A stretch of DNA of 45,589 nt, taken from NCBI GenBank assembly GCA_900770785.1, contig CAAGLJ010000143.1, positions 1 through 45,589 of the forward strand, given 5' to 3'. Of the stretch, positions 1 to 7,906 are shown in pieces. Numbering within the stretch: the first letter of the stretch is position 1; each line of letters begins with the position of its first letter. This DNA is from Lachnospiraceae bacterium. GTDB lineage: Bacteria; Bacillota; Clostridia; Lachnospirales; Lachnospiraceae. The notes beneath the pieces were generated by a model. That model was not told the origin of the DNA, did no database searches, and saw only the letters and a program-made list of their open reading frames with translations. The translations under genes and the position numbers were made by a program.

Positions 1-19
1 ACGTGTGCTCTTCCGATCT
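1..19. other. Illumina adapter remnant at contig end
   Basis: The first 19 bases, ACGTGTGCTCTTCCGATCT, are identical to the 3' part of the Illumina TruSeq read-2 adapter. This is sequencing residue, not genomic DNA. It also shows that position 1 is an assembly end, so whatever lies upstream of the nan operon is unknown. Confidence 0.96.
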
Positions 20-114
20 TTTAATAAATGGGTGATTTTTTCATCATTTTTTATATATTGTATTGAAATTTTTTTATTTTAGTTACTCATAATGAAATAT
101 ATTTTCACTTTTAA

Positions 115-143
115 TTGCCTGTATCGCCTTACTCTGCTATAAT
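115..143 (+). promoter_or_regulatory. Sigma-A promoter for the nan operon
   Basis: TTGCCT (115-120), a 17-base spacer and a perfect TATAAT (138-143) lie 58 bases before the nanE start. Transcription would begin near 150, giving a leader of about 50 bases. A catabolic repressor would be expected for such an operon, but I see no convincing operator palindrome here. Confidence 0.7.
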
Positions 144-201
144 AAAAATTAAACCAACATATGGGTAAGGGTAAGAAATAAAGTTGAAAGGAAGAATCAT
201 C

Positions 202-903
202 ATGAAAAAGAGTTTAGCTGAAATTTTGGAAGCGACCAAAGGCTCCATTATCGTTTCCTGTCAGGCTCTCCCCAGTGAACCCCTTTACTGTGAGGAAATG
301 TCTTTAATGCCTTTTATGGCCAGGGCTGCGAAGGAAGCCGGAAGCAAGTGCATCCGCACCAGCAGCATCCGGGATGTGGTAGAGATTAAGAAACAGACCG
401 GGCTTCCGGTAATCGGCCTTGTGAAACGTGTTGTTGAAGGTTATGCTTCTTATATTACACCCACTATGCAGGAGGTGGATGAACTTGTTGCCGCCCAGTC
501 CGATATCGTTGCCCTGGACTGCACCCGTCGTGAACGGGGTGATGGCACAACGATCAATGAATTTATTGTTCAGATTAAAGCTAAGTATCCTGATATTGCC
601 CTTATGGCTGATATTTCTACCTTTGAGGAGGCTTTAAATGCCCAGGAGTGCGGTGTGGATATCGTAGGTACCACCTTAAGCGGCTATACCGATTACTCCC
701 CGAAAGTTGATGGCCCTGATTTTGCTTTAGTAGAACGTCTTGCAAAGGAATTGAAGATTCCTGTCATTGCTGAAGGTAAGGTTCATTATCCTGACCAGGC
801 CCGGAAAATGCTGGAGCTGGGGGCACACGCCGTTGTTGTTGGCGGTGCAATCACCCGCCCTTTGGAGATTGCACAAAGATTCTTTAAAGCTATTGAAAAA
901 TGA
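202..903 (+). CDS. nanE: N-acetylmannosamine-6-phosphate 2-epimerase
   Basis: Converts ManNAc-6-phosphate to GlcNAc-6-phosphate in cytosolic sialic-acid/ManNAc catabolism. The 233-residue product is a TIM-barrel of normal family length. The likely catalytic pair is visible as Lys75 in IGLVKR and Glu191 in IAEGKVHYP, the positions of the NanE lysine and glutamate; GTTLSGYT and the C-terminal phosphate-binding VVVGGAITRP also fit. I chose the ATG at 202 because AAAGGAAG (187-194) stands 7 bases before it; an in-frame TTG at 184 would put that site inside the gene. It is first in an operon with nanQ (36-base gap) and a ROK kinase, which supports the role. The sialate lyase nanA and a transporter are not in the window and may lie beyond the contig end. 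Confidence 0.93.
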   Translation: MKKSLAEILEATKGSIIVSCQALPSEPLYCEEMSLMPFMARAAKEAGSKCIRTSSIRDVVEIKKQTGLPVIGLVKRVVEGYASYITPTMQEVDELVAAQSDIVALDCTRRERGDGTTINEFIVQIKAKYPDIALMADISTFEEALNAQECGVDIVGTTLSGYTDYSPKVDGPDFALVERLAKELKIPVIAEGKVHYPDQARKMLELGAHAVVVGGAITRPLEIAQRFFKAIEK

Positions 904-939
904 GATAGGAGGCAGCATTGCCTGGAAAGTGAGGATAAT

Positions 940-1389
940 ATGATTTACGACAAATTAAGCAATATTTCCGTCTATAAGGGTCTGAATAAAAATCTGGACA
1001 CTGCTATTGATTATATTCTGAATAATGATTTACAAAGCCTTCCTTTGGGAAGAACCGTAGTAGACGGTGATAATGTCTACATTAACTGTATGGAATGTGA
1101 AACCGGACTTATGGAGAATAAACAGTATGAACTGCATCAGGAATACCTGGATATTCAGATTGACCTTCAAGGTGCGGAACGGCTGCTCACGGGAGACAGT
1201 GCCACCATGAAAATGGGAGAATACAATTCTGATGGAGACTGTTCCCTGGGACAATGTACTTCTCTTGCTGACTGCGTTATTGGCCCCGATAACTTCGTTA
1301 TTTGTATGACGGGAGAGCCTCATATGCCGGGAGTCGCTCTTAAAGCCCCTGCTTCTATTAAGAAGTGCGTATTTAAGGTACATAAATAG
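940..1389 (+). CDS. nanQ: YhcH/NanQ-family sugar anomerase (DUF386)
   Basis: A 149-residue protein of the YhcH/YjgK/YiaL family, a single cupin-like beta-barrel. E. coli YhcH (NanQ) speeds anomer conversion of N-acetylneuraminate. Family features seen are HQEYLDIQ near residues 66-73 (His and Asp of the metal/substrate site), the GAERL strand and the late His in GEPHMPG. The ATG at 940 has a GAGGATA ribosome site. It sits between nanE and nanK, so a sialic-acid or ManNAc role is the best inference; the exact substrate is not shown by sequence. Confidence 0.85.
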   Translation: MIYDKLSNISVYKGLNKNLDTAIDYILNNDLQSLPLGRTVVDGDNVYINCMECETGLMENKQYELHQEYLDIQIDLQGAERLLTGDSATMKMGEYNSDGDCSLGQCTSLADCVIGPDNFVICMTGEPHMPGVALKAPASIKKCVFKVHK

Positions 1390-1410
1390 CGGGAGCAGAT
1401 GGGAGGAAAA

Positions 1411-2298
1411 ATGAAGGTACTTGTTTTTGATATTGGCGGTACTTCCATAAAACATGGTATTTGTATGAATGACCGGCTTTCAGAAGTAAAGGAAACTCCT
1501 ACCGATGCCAAAAAGGGCGGCCGCCATGTGATGGATACCGTTATTTCCCTGATTAAAAGCATGGATGCAGATTATGAGGCTATTGGTATCAGTACCGCCG
1601 GGCAGGTAAATGCTGCTGCCGGCTCCATTATTTATGCCAATCAGAATATTCCCGGTTATACCGGCACCCAGATTCGGCAGGAATTAGAAGCATTATTTCA
1701 TGTACCCGTTATGGTGGAAAATGATGTAAATGCTGCCGCCATGGGAGAGGCTATCTATGGTGCGGGAAAGGATTTTGACAGCTTTCTAATGCTGACCTAT
1801 GGAACAGGAGTAGGTGGAGCCGCTGTTACCAACAAAAAGATTTTTCATGGTTCCAGCTATTCTGCCAGTGAATTCGGAGCCATTATTACCCACAGTGACG
1901 CCAGACTGGCAGGAAATGACTATTTTGACGGCTGTTATGAAAAATATGCCTCCACCACCGGGCTGGTGAAGCTGGCTATGGAATACAATTCCTCTTTAGA
2001 TACCGGAAGAAAAATTTTTGCAGCCCTGAATGATTCCAGGGTAGTGGAAATTATTGACGGATGGGTGGATGAGATTATGCTGGGACTGGCTACCTTAACC
2101 CACATTTATAATCCCTCCTGTATCATTCTGGGTGGGGGAGTCATGGAACAGCCTTTAATTCAGGAAAAAATTTCCTCTAAAAAAGAGCGCTTTATTATGC
2201 CCAGCTTCGCCCATGTTCAGCTTATTCCCGCAGCTTTAGGAAATTCAGCAGGACTTTTGGGTGCAAATTATCTGGCTGTAAAATATGCCAATAAATAG
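1411..2298 (+). CDS. nanK: ROK-family sugar kinase, probable ManNAc kinase
   Basis: Probably phosphorylates ManNAc to ManNAc-6-phosphate, the substrate of NanE. The 295-residue product opens with the ROK/actin-fold phosphate motif VFDIGGTSIKHG (residues about 4-15), has ENDVNAAAMGE, the second phosphate motif LTYGTGVGGA and the adenosine region IILGGGVM. The active-site glutamate/histidine segment SEFGAIITH is present, but the usual ROK zinc motif (CxCGxxGCxE) is replaced by NDYFDGCYEKYAS with one Cys. Start at 1411 keeps the motif at the normal N-terminal position and has GGGAGG (1401-1406) in front; an ATG at 1399 is the alternative. Substrate assignment rests on operon context; glucokinase-like or other ROK activity remains possible. 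Confidence 0.82.
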   Translation: MKVLVFDIGGTSIKHGICMNDRLSEVKETPTDAKKGGRHVMDTVISLIKSMDADYEAIGISTAGQVNAAAGSIIYANQNIPGYTGTQIRQELEALFHVPVMVENDVNAAAMGEAIYGAGKDFDSFLMLTYGTGVGGAAVTNKKIFHGSSYSASEFGAIITHSDARLAGNDYFDGCYEKYASTTGLVKLAMEYNSSLDTGRKIFAALNDSRVVEIIDGWVDEIMLGLATLTHIYNPSCIILGGGVMEQPLIQEKISSKKERFIMPSFAHVQLIPAALGNSAGLLGANYLAVKYANK

Positions 2299-2356
2299 AA
2301 AAAGCCAAGACCACAGATGAACTTTTAAATAACTCTGCTATTCTGGAATTGGAGTC

Positions 2357-2405
2357 AAAAAAAGCAAGCGATACTCGGTTATCAAACCAAGTATCGCTTA
2401 TTTTT
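2357..2405. terminator. Bidirectional terminator between nanK and the lipoprotein gene
   Basis: AAGCGATACT (2366-2375) pairs with AGTATCGCTT (2390-2399), and GGTT/AACC extends the stem around an ATCA loop. A-rich DNA on the left (2357-2363) and T-rich DNA on the right (2399-2405) make it usable from both converging genes. Confidence 0.88.
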
Positions 2406-2421
2406 CTGATATCTGATTGAT

Positions 2422-2895
2422 TTACTGGGCAGCTTTCTCCAAAGCTTTTGCTACAGCATCTTTGATTCCGGTAGATGTAACAGTCGCACCGGTAACGACA
2501 TCCACGTCATAAGACTGTGCCTCTACAATCTTGTCCGGAAGCTGGGCAATAGCAATACCACCCTTATCCGGTGCTTCATTGTGCTCTCCAATGGTTACAC
2601 TGGCAATCTTTCCATCCTGAATCTCAACAGTTACCTCAAAATTACTGTCTTTGCCTGTTGCTGTTTCTGTGTAGGTGCCGTCAGCCCACGCTTTAGCCTC
2701 ACCAGCTTCACTGCTTTCCATAGTTTCAGTACTTACAGTACTTTCGATAGTTCCGGCAGTTTCAGTGGTTCCAGCACTTACAGTACTTTCAACACTTTCG
2801 GTGGTTGCTTTGTTGTCAGCATTAGTGGCACCACATCCGGCCAAAGCTAACAGACAGCAAACTGCACAGGTCGATACAAGAATTCTCTTTTTCAT
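2422..2895 (-). CDS. FMN-binding domain lipoprotein
   Basis: A 157-residue exported lipoprotein. The N-terminus MKKR, a hydrophobic stretch and the lipobox LALAGC (Cys21) predict signal peptidase II processing. Residues about 25-68 form a Ser/Thr/Glu-rich linker with VEST/IESTVST-like repeats, probably a flexible wall-spanning spacer. Residues about 70-157 are an FMN-binding domain (PF04205 type) ending in VDVVTGATVTS, the DxxTGAT-type site where ApbE attaches FMN to threonine. Such proteins act as surface redox carriers in NQR/RNF-like or extracellular electron transfer; the partner is not in this window. Ribosome site GCGGAGG precedes the ATG. It has its own strong promoter at 3010-3038. 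Confidence 0.88.
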   Translation of the reverse strand: MKKRILVSTCAVCCLLALAGCGATNADNKATTESVESTVSAGTTETAGTIESTVSTETMESSEAGEAKAWADGTYTETATGKDSNFEVTVEIQDGKIASVTIGEHNEAPDKGGIAIAQLPDKIVEAQSYDVDVVTGATVTSTGIKDAVAKALEKAAQ

Positions 2896-2992
2896 TTTTC
2901 ATCCTCCGCTTTTTCTTTTGTACTTGAGAAAGTAAACGTACCATCAGAATACTCCATGGCAACGATATACACCCAAGCTTTCGTAAATTTCC

Positions 2993-3038
2993 GTGAAATT
3001 CACCAAGCCATTATACATTCCGGCACAAATGCTGTCAA
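2993..3038 (-). promoter_or_regulatory. Consensus sigma-A promoter with palindrome at the predicted start site
   Basis: Read on the minus strand: TTGACA (3033-3038), exactly 17 bases, TATAAT (3010-3015). Both hexamers are perfect. Transcription should start near 3003 and give a leader of about 108 bases before the FMN-binding lipoprotein. A perfect short palindrome GTGAAATTCAC (2993-3003) begins at the predicted start, a classic place for a repressor operator; the regulator is unknown. Confidence 0.8.
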
Positions 3039-3090
3039 GAGCTGTTGACTTCAATTAATAGCATTCATTTCCGGATTTCCCGTATGGTCT

Positions 3091-3951
3091 TTAGTAACAG
3101 AGGATATTACTCAACCTTGCAAACTGCTCCAGAGAAAGTGATTCTCCCCGAATAGTAGGTGAAAGCTCCATAGCTTTTAAAGCAGCCTCTACCTGCTCTT
3201 TATTAAGATTTAAATTGGCTGCATTTCCCAGACCATTCACCAACGTTTTTCGGCGTTGATTAAAAGAGGCCCGAATCAAATCAAACATGAATTTTTCATT
3301 TTTAACCTCCACCGGCGGTTTTTCATGACAGGTTAAACGAATTACTGCACTGCCCACATTAGGTCTTGGCATAAAGCAATTAGGTGGCACATTCGCCACA
3401 ATTTCCGGCCTGGCATAGTACTGTACCGCCAGAGAAAGTGCTCCATATTCCTTACTCCCTGGTCCTTCCTGCATCCGCTCTGCCACTTCCTTTTGCACCA
3501 TAATGGTAATACTGTCCAGAGGAACACGGCTTTCCAACAGGCCCATTACGATAGGAGTAGTAATATAATAGGGGAGATTTGCCACTACCTTAACTGGCTT
3601 GCCCTGATTCTTCTCTTCTGCCAGCTTCCTGATATCCACTTTCAAAACATCTTCATTAATAATCGTTACATTATGATAAGAAGAAAGTGTATCCTTCAAA
3701 ATGGGAATCAGATTCCGGTCAATTTCTATGGCAATGACCTGACGGGCATATTCCGCCAGATATTGGGTCATGGTTCCTATCCCCGGCCCGATTTCAATTA
3801 CGCAGTCTTCCTCTGTAATCTGTGCTTCCCGAATAATTTTTTCCAGAACGTGAGTATCAATTAAAAAATTCTGACCAAATTTCTTTTGAAAATGAAATTG
3901 ATATTTTTGTAAAATTTCTATCGTATTCCCGGGATTTCCCAAAGTTGCCAT
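3091..3951 (-). CDS. rsmA: 16S rRNA adenine(1518/1519)-N6 dimethyltransferase
   Basis: RsmA/KsgA dimethylates two adjacent adenines in the 3' hairpin of 16S rRNA during late 30S assembly. The 286-residue length is typical. Visible motifs in order: KKFGQNFLID (residues about 23-32), the SAM motif EIGPGIGTMTQ (about 53-63), acidic EIDRNL, and the catalytic NLPYYITTPI (about 124-133). The C-terminal NQRRKTLVNGL matches the helical rRNA-binding part. It is 34 bases downstream of tatD, a usual Firmicute neighbour; rnmV, often between them, is absent. Ribosome site GGAAGAGGAAG precedes the ATG. Confidence 0.96.
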   Translation of the reverse strand: MATLGNPGNTIEILQKYQFHFQKKFGQNFLIDTHVLEKIIREAQITEEDCVIEIGPGIGTMTQYLAEYARQVIAIEIDRNLIPILKDTLSSYHNVTIINEDVLKVDIRKLAEEKNQGKPVKVVANLPYYITTPIVMGLLESRVPLDSITIMVQKEVAERMQEGPGSKEYGALSLAVQYYARPEIVANVPPNCFMPRPNVGSAVIRLTCHEKPPVEVKNEKFMFDLIRASFNQRRKTLVNGLGNAANLNLNKEQVEAALKAMELSPTIRGESLSLEQFARLSNILCY

Positions 3952-3985
3952 AGATCGTCTTCCTCTTCCTTAATTTTTGTACCGG

Positions 3986-4756
3986 TTATTCCCCTAATTT
4001 GTACAATTTCTTACTGTTGCTGCCGGTAATTTCTATCACCTGCTCTACATCCATCTGCTTAATATCGGCAATCGCCTGCGCGATTATGGGTAAATTCAGA
4101 GGTGAATTTCTTTTTCCCCGATAGGGACTGGGCGCCAGATAAGGACTATCCGTCTCCAGAACAATATTCTCAATAGGAATATACTCTATGGCTTCCTTTA
4201 ATTTCTTCGCATTTTGAAAGGTAGATACTCCGCCTATTCCAAAATAATAACCCCAGTTCAGATAGTCTCTGGCTGTTTCTTTGGTATAGGAATAGCAGTG
4301 AATTACTCCCTTAAGCTGATCTGCTTCTTCCTCCTTCATAATTCTACAGGTATCTGCTGCCGCATCTCTGGAGTGAATAATAACAGGCAGCTTTACCTTA
4401 TGGGCCAGCTGAAGCTGTCGTCTGAACCATGTCTGCTGAATTTCCTTCTCCGGCTCATTCCAATAATAATCCAGGCCGATCTCTCCCACCGCCCTGACCT
4501 TTTCATGGAATAGCTGCTGTTTCATCCACTCAAAATTCTCCTCCCCCAGCTCTTTGGTCTCACAGGGATGAACGCCTACGGAGGTATAGATAAAATCATG
4601 TCGATCAGCCAGTTCCATACTGGTTTTTATGGAAGAAAGACTGGCCGCAATATTTACTACATATTCAATTCCTGCATCCCTTATCTGTGCAATTAATTCC
4701 TCTCTGTCTTCATTAAAAGCCTCATCATCCAGATGGGCATGACTGTCAATAAGCAT
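3986..4756 (-). CDS. tatD: TatD-family metal-dependent DNase/hydrolase
   Basis: A cytosolic TIM-barrel metallohydrolase; family members show 3'-5' DNase activity and related YcfH-type proteins are implicated in repair or quality control. Metal ligands are visible as SHAHLDD near the N-terminus, GEIGLDYYW, IIHSRDA, GVIHCYS and ETDSPYLAP. From the ATG at 4756 the protein is 256 residues and starts MLIDSHAHL like its family, with AAAAGGA ahead; an upstream ATG at 4792 would add a 12-residue tail with no support. It forms a two-gene minus-strand unit with rsmA. Confidence 0.92.
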   Translation of the reverse strand: MLIDSHAHLDDEAFNEDREELIAQIRDAGIEYVVNIAASLSSIKTSMELADRHDFIYTSVGVHPCETKELGEENFEWMKQQLFHEKVRAVGEIGLDYYWNEPEKEIQQTWFRRQLQLAHKVKLPVIIHSRDAAADTCRIMKEEEADQLKGVIHCYSYTKETARDYLNWGYYFGIGGVSTFQNAKKLKEAIEYIPIENIVLETDSPYLAPSPYRGKRNSPLNLPIIAQAIADIKQMDVEQVIEITGSNSKKLYKLGE

Positions 4757-4877
4757 AACATTTTTCCTTTTATCTTTCATAGTCTGTAACATTACTTATG
4801 ATACTCTTTTATGTCTGTTTGTCAACATTTTGCTGTTTAGACCAACGCCAAAAGCTGTCCTGCAGGGATTTCCAGCG

Positions 4878-4906
4878 TTGATTTACGGGGCCTGTGGCGG
4901 TATAAT
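4878..4906 (+). promoter_or_regulatory. Sigma-A promoter of the chemoreceptor gene
   Basis: TTGATT (4878-4883), 17 bases, TATAAT (4901-4906), with the start codon at 4972. The hexamers are of the vegetative sigma type, not the sigma-28 (FliA/SigD) type common for motility genes. Confidence 0.65.
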
Positions 4907-4971
4907 AGCATTATTAGCTGATTTCTTTAAAGAAATTACTATGAGAAGGGGAAAAGAAAAGGGGAAAACTT

Positions 4972-6684
4972 ATGAGGAAGATGAAAAATCAGGTAAAGGA
5001 CACGGGAAACAACAATTTAAGTCAATCGGAGGAAATGCGCAGAAAACTCAGATTGATGCTGGTGGGAATTATATTTTTAACAACGACCATGCTGGCTTTC
5101 ACCTCCATCAGCATATATAACACCATTTTATCCAGCGATCTTTTGGAGAGTACGGTTCTTTTAAATCAATATCGTCTGGGTTCCAAAACGCTTACGGAGG
5201 CGATGTGGTCCTATTCTGCTACGGGAGATGAGATGTACTCCGAAGCATATATAAAAGAACTGGAAGTGGATAAAAACAGAGATGTTGCCTGGAATGGTCT
5301 TTTAAAAAATGATATTACGCAGGCAGAATGGAGTATGATAGAATCCGTAGCCTCCATGTCCGAAGGTCTGGTTCCTTTGGAAATTTCTGCTATGGAGGCT
5401 GTGAAGGAGGGAAAGACCCAGGAGGCTATAGGAATCGTTTTCGGCGATGAGTATGAGGAAATCATACAAAACATTAACCAACAGATAGACCTGGCAGAGT
5501 CAGCAATTCAGGACAGACTTCAAATGAAAATGCTGGTTATGACCATTATTCAGTATATCATAGCGGGGATATTTGGTATCAGTTTCCTCTTCCTTGCCTA
5601 TGTGACACTGCAGACAGTTTTATTTTCCAAAAATGAACTTTTGGCTTCTATTGTCAAAGTAAGTCGGCTGCTGGAGGAATTTGCCGAAGGAAAGCTGAAT
5701 ATAGATCTGGATGAGCTGGAGAATAAACCAGGAGAAATAGGCAAAATGGCAGCTTCTATTTCCTTTATGAAAAAGAATTTCAATGATATGATTTCAGAAA
5801 TCTCCCATGTACTTGAACAAATGGGCAGCGGAAATTATATGGTTTCACTGAGCAGAGATTATGTTGGTGATTTTCAGCGAATTAAGGTTTCTATGCTCAA
5901 AATTTTGGAAAGTACACGAAAAACCCTGCTTACCATCAGAGGAAGTATCCGGGAAATCGACGATGGTTCCATACAGCTTTCCGAAGCCGCAGAGGAGCTG
6001 AAAACGGGGGGCTTCCATCAATCCGCAGCGGTGACCGAAATCGTTGATCTGACTCGCCAGATGACCTGCTCTATGGAAGAACAGGTAAAAGAAGCAAAGG
6101 AAACCGCCGGAGCAGCCATTACTGCAAAAGAGAGTCTGCTTAAAGGAAATGAAAAACTGCAAAATCTGCGTCAGGCTATCGCACAAATTGCAAAATCCTC
6201 AGAAAAGATCGAAACCATCATATCTACCATTGAAGAGATTGCCAATGAAACCAATCTCCTTTCCCTGAATGCCGCCATCGAGGCAGCACGTGCAGGGGAG
6301 GCTGGAAGAGGATTTGCCGTAGTAGCTGAGCAGGTTAAAAACCTGGCGGAAGAATCTGCCAGGGCAGCAGGGGAGACAAAACAGCTGATAGAGACTACAG
6401 TAAAATCGGTGGAAAGAAGCATGGAATATGCAAATGATACAACAGAAAGTATGGATGATGTTATGCAGGAAACCAAAAAAACGGCGGATTTAATGAATCA
6501 GTTAGCGCTGGATCTGGAAAAGGAAGCTGAAAATATGCAGATTATTGAAAGAAATGTAATCAGTGTTTCCAGCGTTGTAGATACCAATTCCTGTACCGCT
6601 GAAAAAACTGCCAAAATCAGTAAAGAGCAATCCTCACAGATGGCACTGGTACTGACTATGATGGAAAGATTTGCTGTAGAATAA
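4972..6684 (+). CDS. Methyl-accepting chemotaxis protein
   Basis: A 570-residue membrane chemoreceptor. Order of parts: short cytosolic N-terminus, TM1 about 26-48, an extracellular helical sensor about 50-185 (four-helix-bundle type by pattern), TM2 about 187-211, HAMP about 213-265, then the coiled-coil signalling domain 330-570. The hairpin tip that contacts CheA/CheW is clear at about 420-450 (EEIANETNLLSLNAAIEAAR, then RGFAVVAEQVKNLAEES). It ends without the C-terminal pentapeptide that tethers CheR in enteric bacteria. No other chemotaxis or flagellar gene is nearby, so it is a stand-alone receptor; ligand unknown. ATG at 4972 is preceded by a weak GGGGAAAA site. Confidence 0.93.
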   Translation: MRKMKNQVKDTGNNNLSQSEEMRRKLRLMLVGIIFLTTTMLAFTSISIYNTILSSDLLESTVLLNQYRLGSKTLTEAMWSYSATGDEMYSEAYIKELEVDKNRDVAWNGLLKNDITQAEWSMIESVASMSEGLVPLEISAMEAVKEGKTQEAIGIVFGDEYEEIIQNINQQIDLAESAIQDRLQMKMLVMTIIQYIIAGIFGISFLFLAYVTLQTVLFSKNELLASIVKVSRLLEEFAEGKLNIDLDELENKPGEIGKMAASISFMKKNFNDMISEISHVLEQMGSGNYMVSLSRDYVGDFQRIKVSMLKILESTRKTLLTIRGSIREIDDGSIQLSEAAEELKTGGFHQSAAVTEIVDLTRQMTCSMEEQVKEAKETAGAAITAKESLLKGNEKLQNLRQAIAQIAKSSEKIETIISTIEEIANETNLLSLNAAIEAARAGEAGRGFAVVAEQVKNLAEESARAAGETKQLIETTVKSVERSMEYANDTTESMDDVMQETKKTADLMNQLALDLEKEAENMQIIERNVISVSSVVDTNSCTAEKTAKISKEQSSQMALVLTMMERFAVE

Positions 6685-6704
6685 ATACTCTTCTGATAAA
6701 AAAC

Positions 6705-6778
6705 TCGGAATGACAGGATTTGAACCTGCGACCTCTGCGTCCCGAACGCAGCGCTCTACCAAGCTGAGCCACATTCCG
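6705..6778 (-). tRNA. tRNA-Pro (anticodon CGG)
   Basis: Minus-strand cloverleaf of 74 bases. The 7-bp acceptor stem is CGGAATG/CATTCCG with A as discriminator; the D arm contains GCTCAGC..GGTAGAGC, the anticodon arm CTGCG-TTCGGGA-CGCAG gives CGG, and the T arm has GGTTCAAATCC. The 5' CGG is typical of proline tRNAs. CCA is not encoded. A GTTTTTT run directly follows the 3' end. Confidence 0.96.
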
Positions 6779-6793
6779 ATAAACAACAGAAGT

Positions 6794-6822
6794 ATTATAC
6801 AACATTTTTTAAAGAAAATCAA
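6794..6822 (-). promoter_or_regulatory. Promoter of tRNA-Pro
   Basis: On the minus strand TTGATT (6817-6822), 17-base spacer, TATAAT (6794-6799). The -10 ends 15 bases before the mature tRNA 5' end, a normal short leader. It overlaps the 5' edge of the divergent gamma-carbonic-anhydrase transcript. Confidence 0.7.
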
Positions 6823-6840
6823 GTGGATTGGAGAAAGTCA

Positions 6841-7365
6841 ATGGAAAAACAGTCAAAAACAAAATTTCCTGTACCTGTAATCGACTCTACTGCCTTTGTC
6901 GCTAAAGGTGCTGTGGTCATGGGCAATGTCACTCTGGGTGCTGATGTCAGTATCTGGTATAATGCCACTGTCCGCAGCAATGAGGACAGTATTCAGATTG
7001 GTGAAGGCAGCAATGTACAGGATAATGCCGTCTTACATGTGGACAGACATTACAAGGTAGCTATTGGAAAACAGGTAACCATTGGGCATAGTGCCATCGT
7101 TCACGGATGCCAGATAGATGATTATACCCTTATTGGAATGGGTGCCATCATTTTAAATGGTGCCTCCATCGGGAAAAACTGTATTATCGGCGCCGGTGCC
7201 CTGGTTACACAGGGAGCGGTAATTCCCGACAATTCTCTGGTACTTGGCAGCCCTGGTAAGATTATCCGCCAGGTAACGGAAGAAGAAGTAAAAGCCAATA
7301 TCAGCAACGCTCTTCATTATGTGGAAGAAGCCAGGATTTATAAAAGGATGGAGGAAGAAGTATGA
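6841..7365 (+). CDS. Gamma-carbonic-anhydrase-like left-handed beta-helix protein
   Basis: A 174-residue hexapeptide-repeat protein of the YrdA/PaaY/gamma-CA group. Repeats such as AFVAKGAVVMGNVTLGADVSIW, and IGKNCIIGAGALVTQGAVI form the left-handed beta-helix trimer. Candidate zinc histidines lie in VLHVDRHYK, IGHSAIVHGCQI. Members are zinc proteins, some with carbonic anhydrase or thioesterase activity, many unassayed, so enzyme activity is unproven here. The ATG at 6841 has GGAGAAAG 4-11 bases before it; a GTG at 6823 is the alternative. Its last four bases overlap the niaR start (ATGA), so the two are translationally coupled. Confidence 0.88.
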   Translation: MEKQSKTKFPVPVIDSTAFVAKGAVVMGNVTLGADVSIWYNATVRSNEDSIQIGEGSNVQDNAVLHVDRHYKVAIGKQVTIGHSAIVHGCQIDDYTLIGMGAIILNGASIGKNCIIGAGALVTQGAVIPDNSLVLGSPGKIIRQVTEEEVKANISNALHYVEEARIYKRMEEEV

Positions 7366-7883
7366 CCGGAGAGGAAAGACGCAAAGAGATAATAAATGTT
7401 TTATCTTCTGCACCTAAACCAATTTCCGGTACTGACCTGGCCTGCATGTTCCAGGTAAGCCGACAGGTCATTGTCCAGGATATCGCTTTGCTTCGGGCAG
7501 AAAATAAAAATATTATTTCTACCAACCGGGGGTATATGCTTTATCACAGCACGCAGGACCGTAACCTTCATCGCCGGATATTTCAGGTAAGTCATACCGG
7601 AGAACAGATTCTGGAGGAGTTTTATGCTATTGTGGATTTAGGGGGAACAATCTTGAATGTTTCTGTAGAGCATGAATTATATGGACTCATGGAAGCCTCT
7701 CTTTTCATCAGCAATCGGGCTGATGCTCAGGATTTCGTTAAAAAGATGGACTCCTGTAAGGATCAGCCTTTAAGTACTCTTACAGGCAATACCCATTATC
7801 ATACTGTTGAAGCCAAAAGGAAAGAGACTTTGGATGCCATCGAAGCCTCACTAAAGGAAAAGGGCTTCCTGATTTCCTCATAG
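7362..7883 (+). CDS. niaR: Niacin-responsive transcription repressor (HTH + 3H domain)
   Basis: A 173-residue NiaR/YrxA-type repressor that senses nicotinic acid and controls NAD synthesis or niacin transport genes in Firmicutes. Residues about 1-55 are a winged HTH (HTH_11: GTDLACMFQVSRQVIVQDIALLR). Residues about 70-173 are the 3H domain named for three conserved histidines; candidate metal/ligand residues are His in SHTGEQI, VEHELYG and the HYHTVEA segment. ATG at 7362 has GGATGGAGG upstream and overlaps the preceding gene by 4 bases. No NAD-biosynthetic target gene is adjacent, so it probably acts elsewhere. Confidence 0.9.
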   Translation: MTGEERRKEIINVLSSAPKPISGTDLACMFQVSRQVIVQDIALLRAENKNIISTNRGYMLYHSTQDRNLHRRIFQVSHTGEQILEEFYAIVDLGGTILNVSVEHELYGLMEASLFISNRADAQDFVKKMDSCKDQPLSTLTGNTHYHTVEAKRKETLDAIEASLKEKGFLISS

Positions 7884-7906
7884 GAAATCAAAAGATTAAC
7901 AGGCAT

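Noticed and set aside
1030..1455. Minus-strand frame across nanQ and nanK start
   Set aside because: Antisense to two confident genes; no ribosome site and no recognisable domain.
5970..6060. Possible frameshift in the chemoreceptor (KTGGFHQSAAVTEIV region after a run of G)
   Set aside because: The frame stays open and coiled-coil-like on both sides, so no break is needed.
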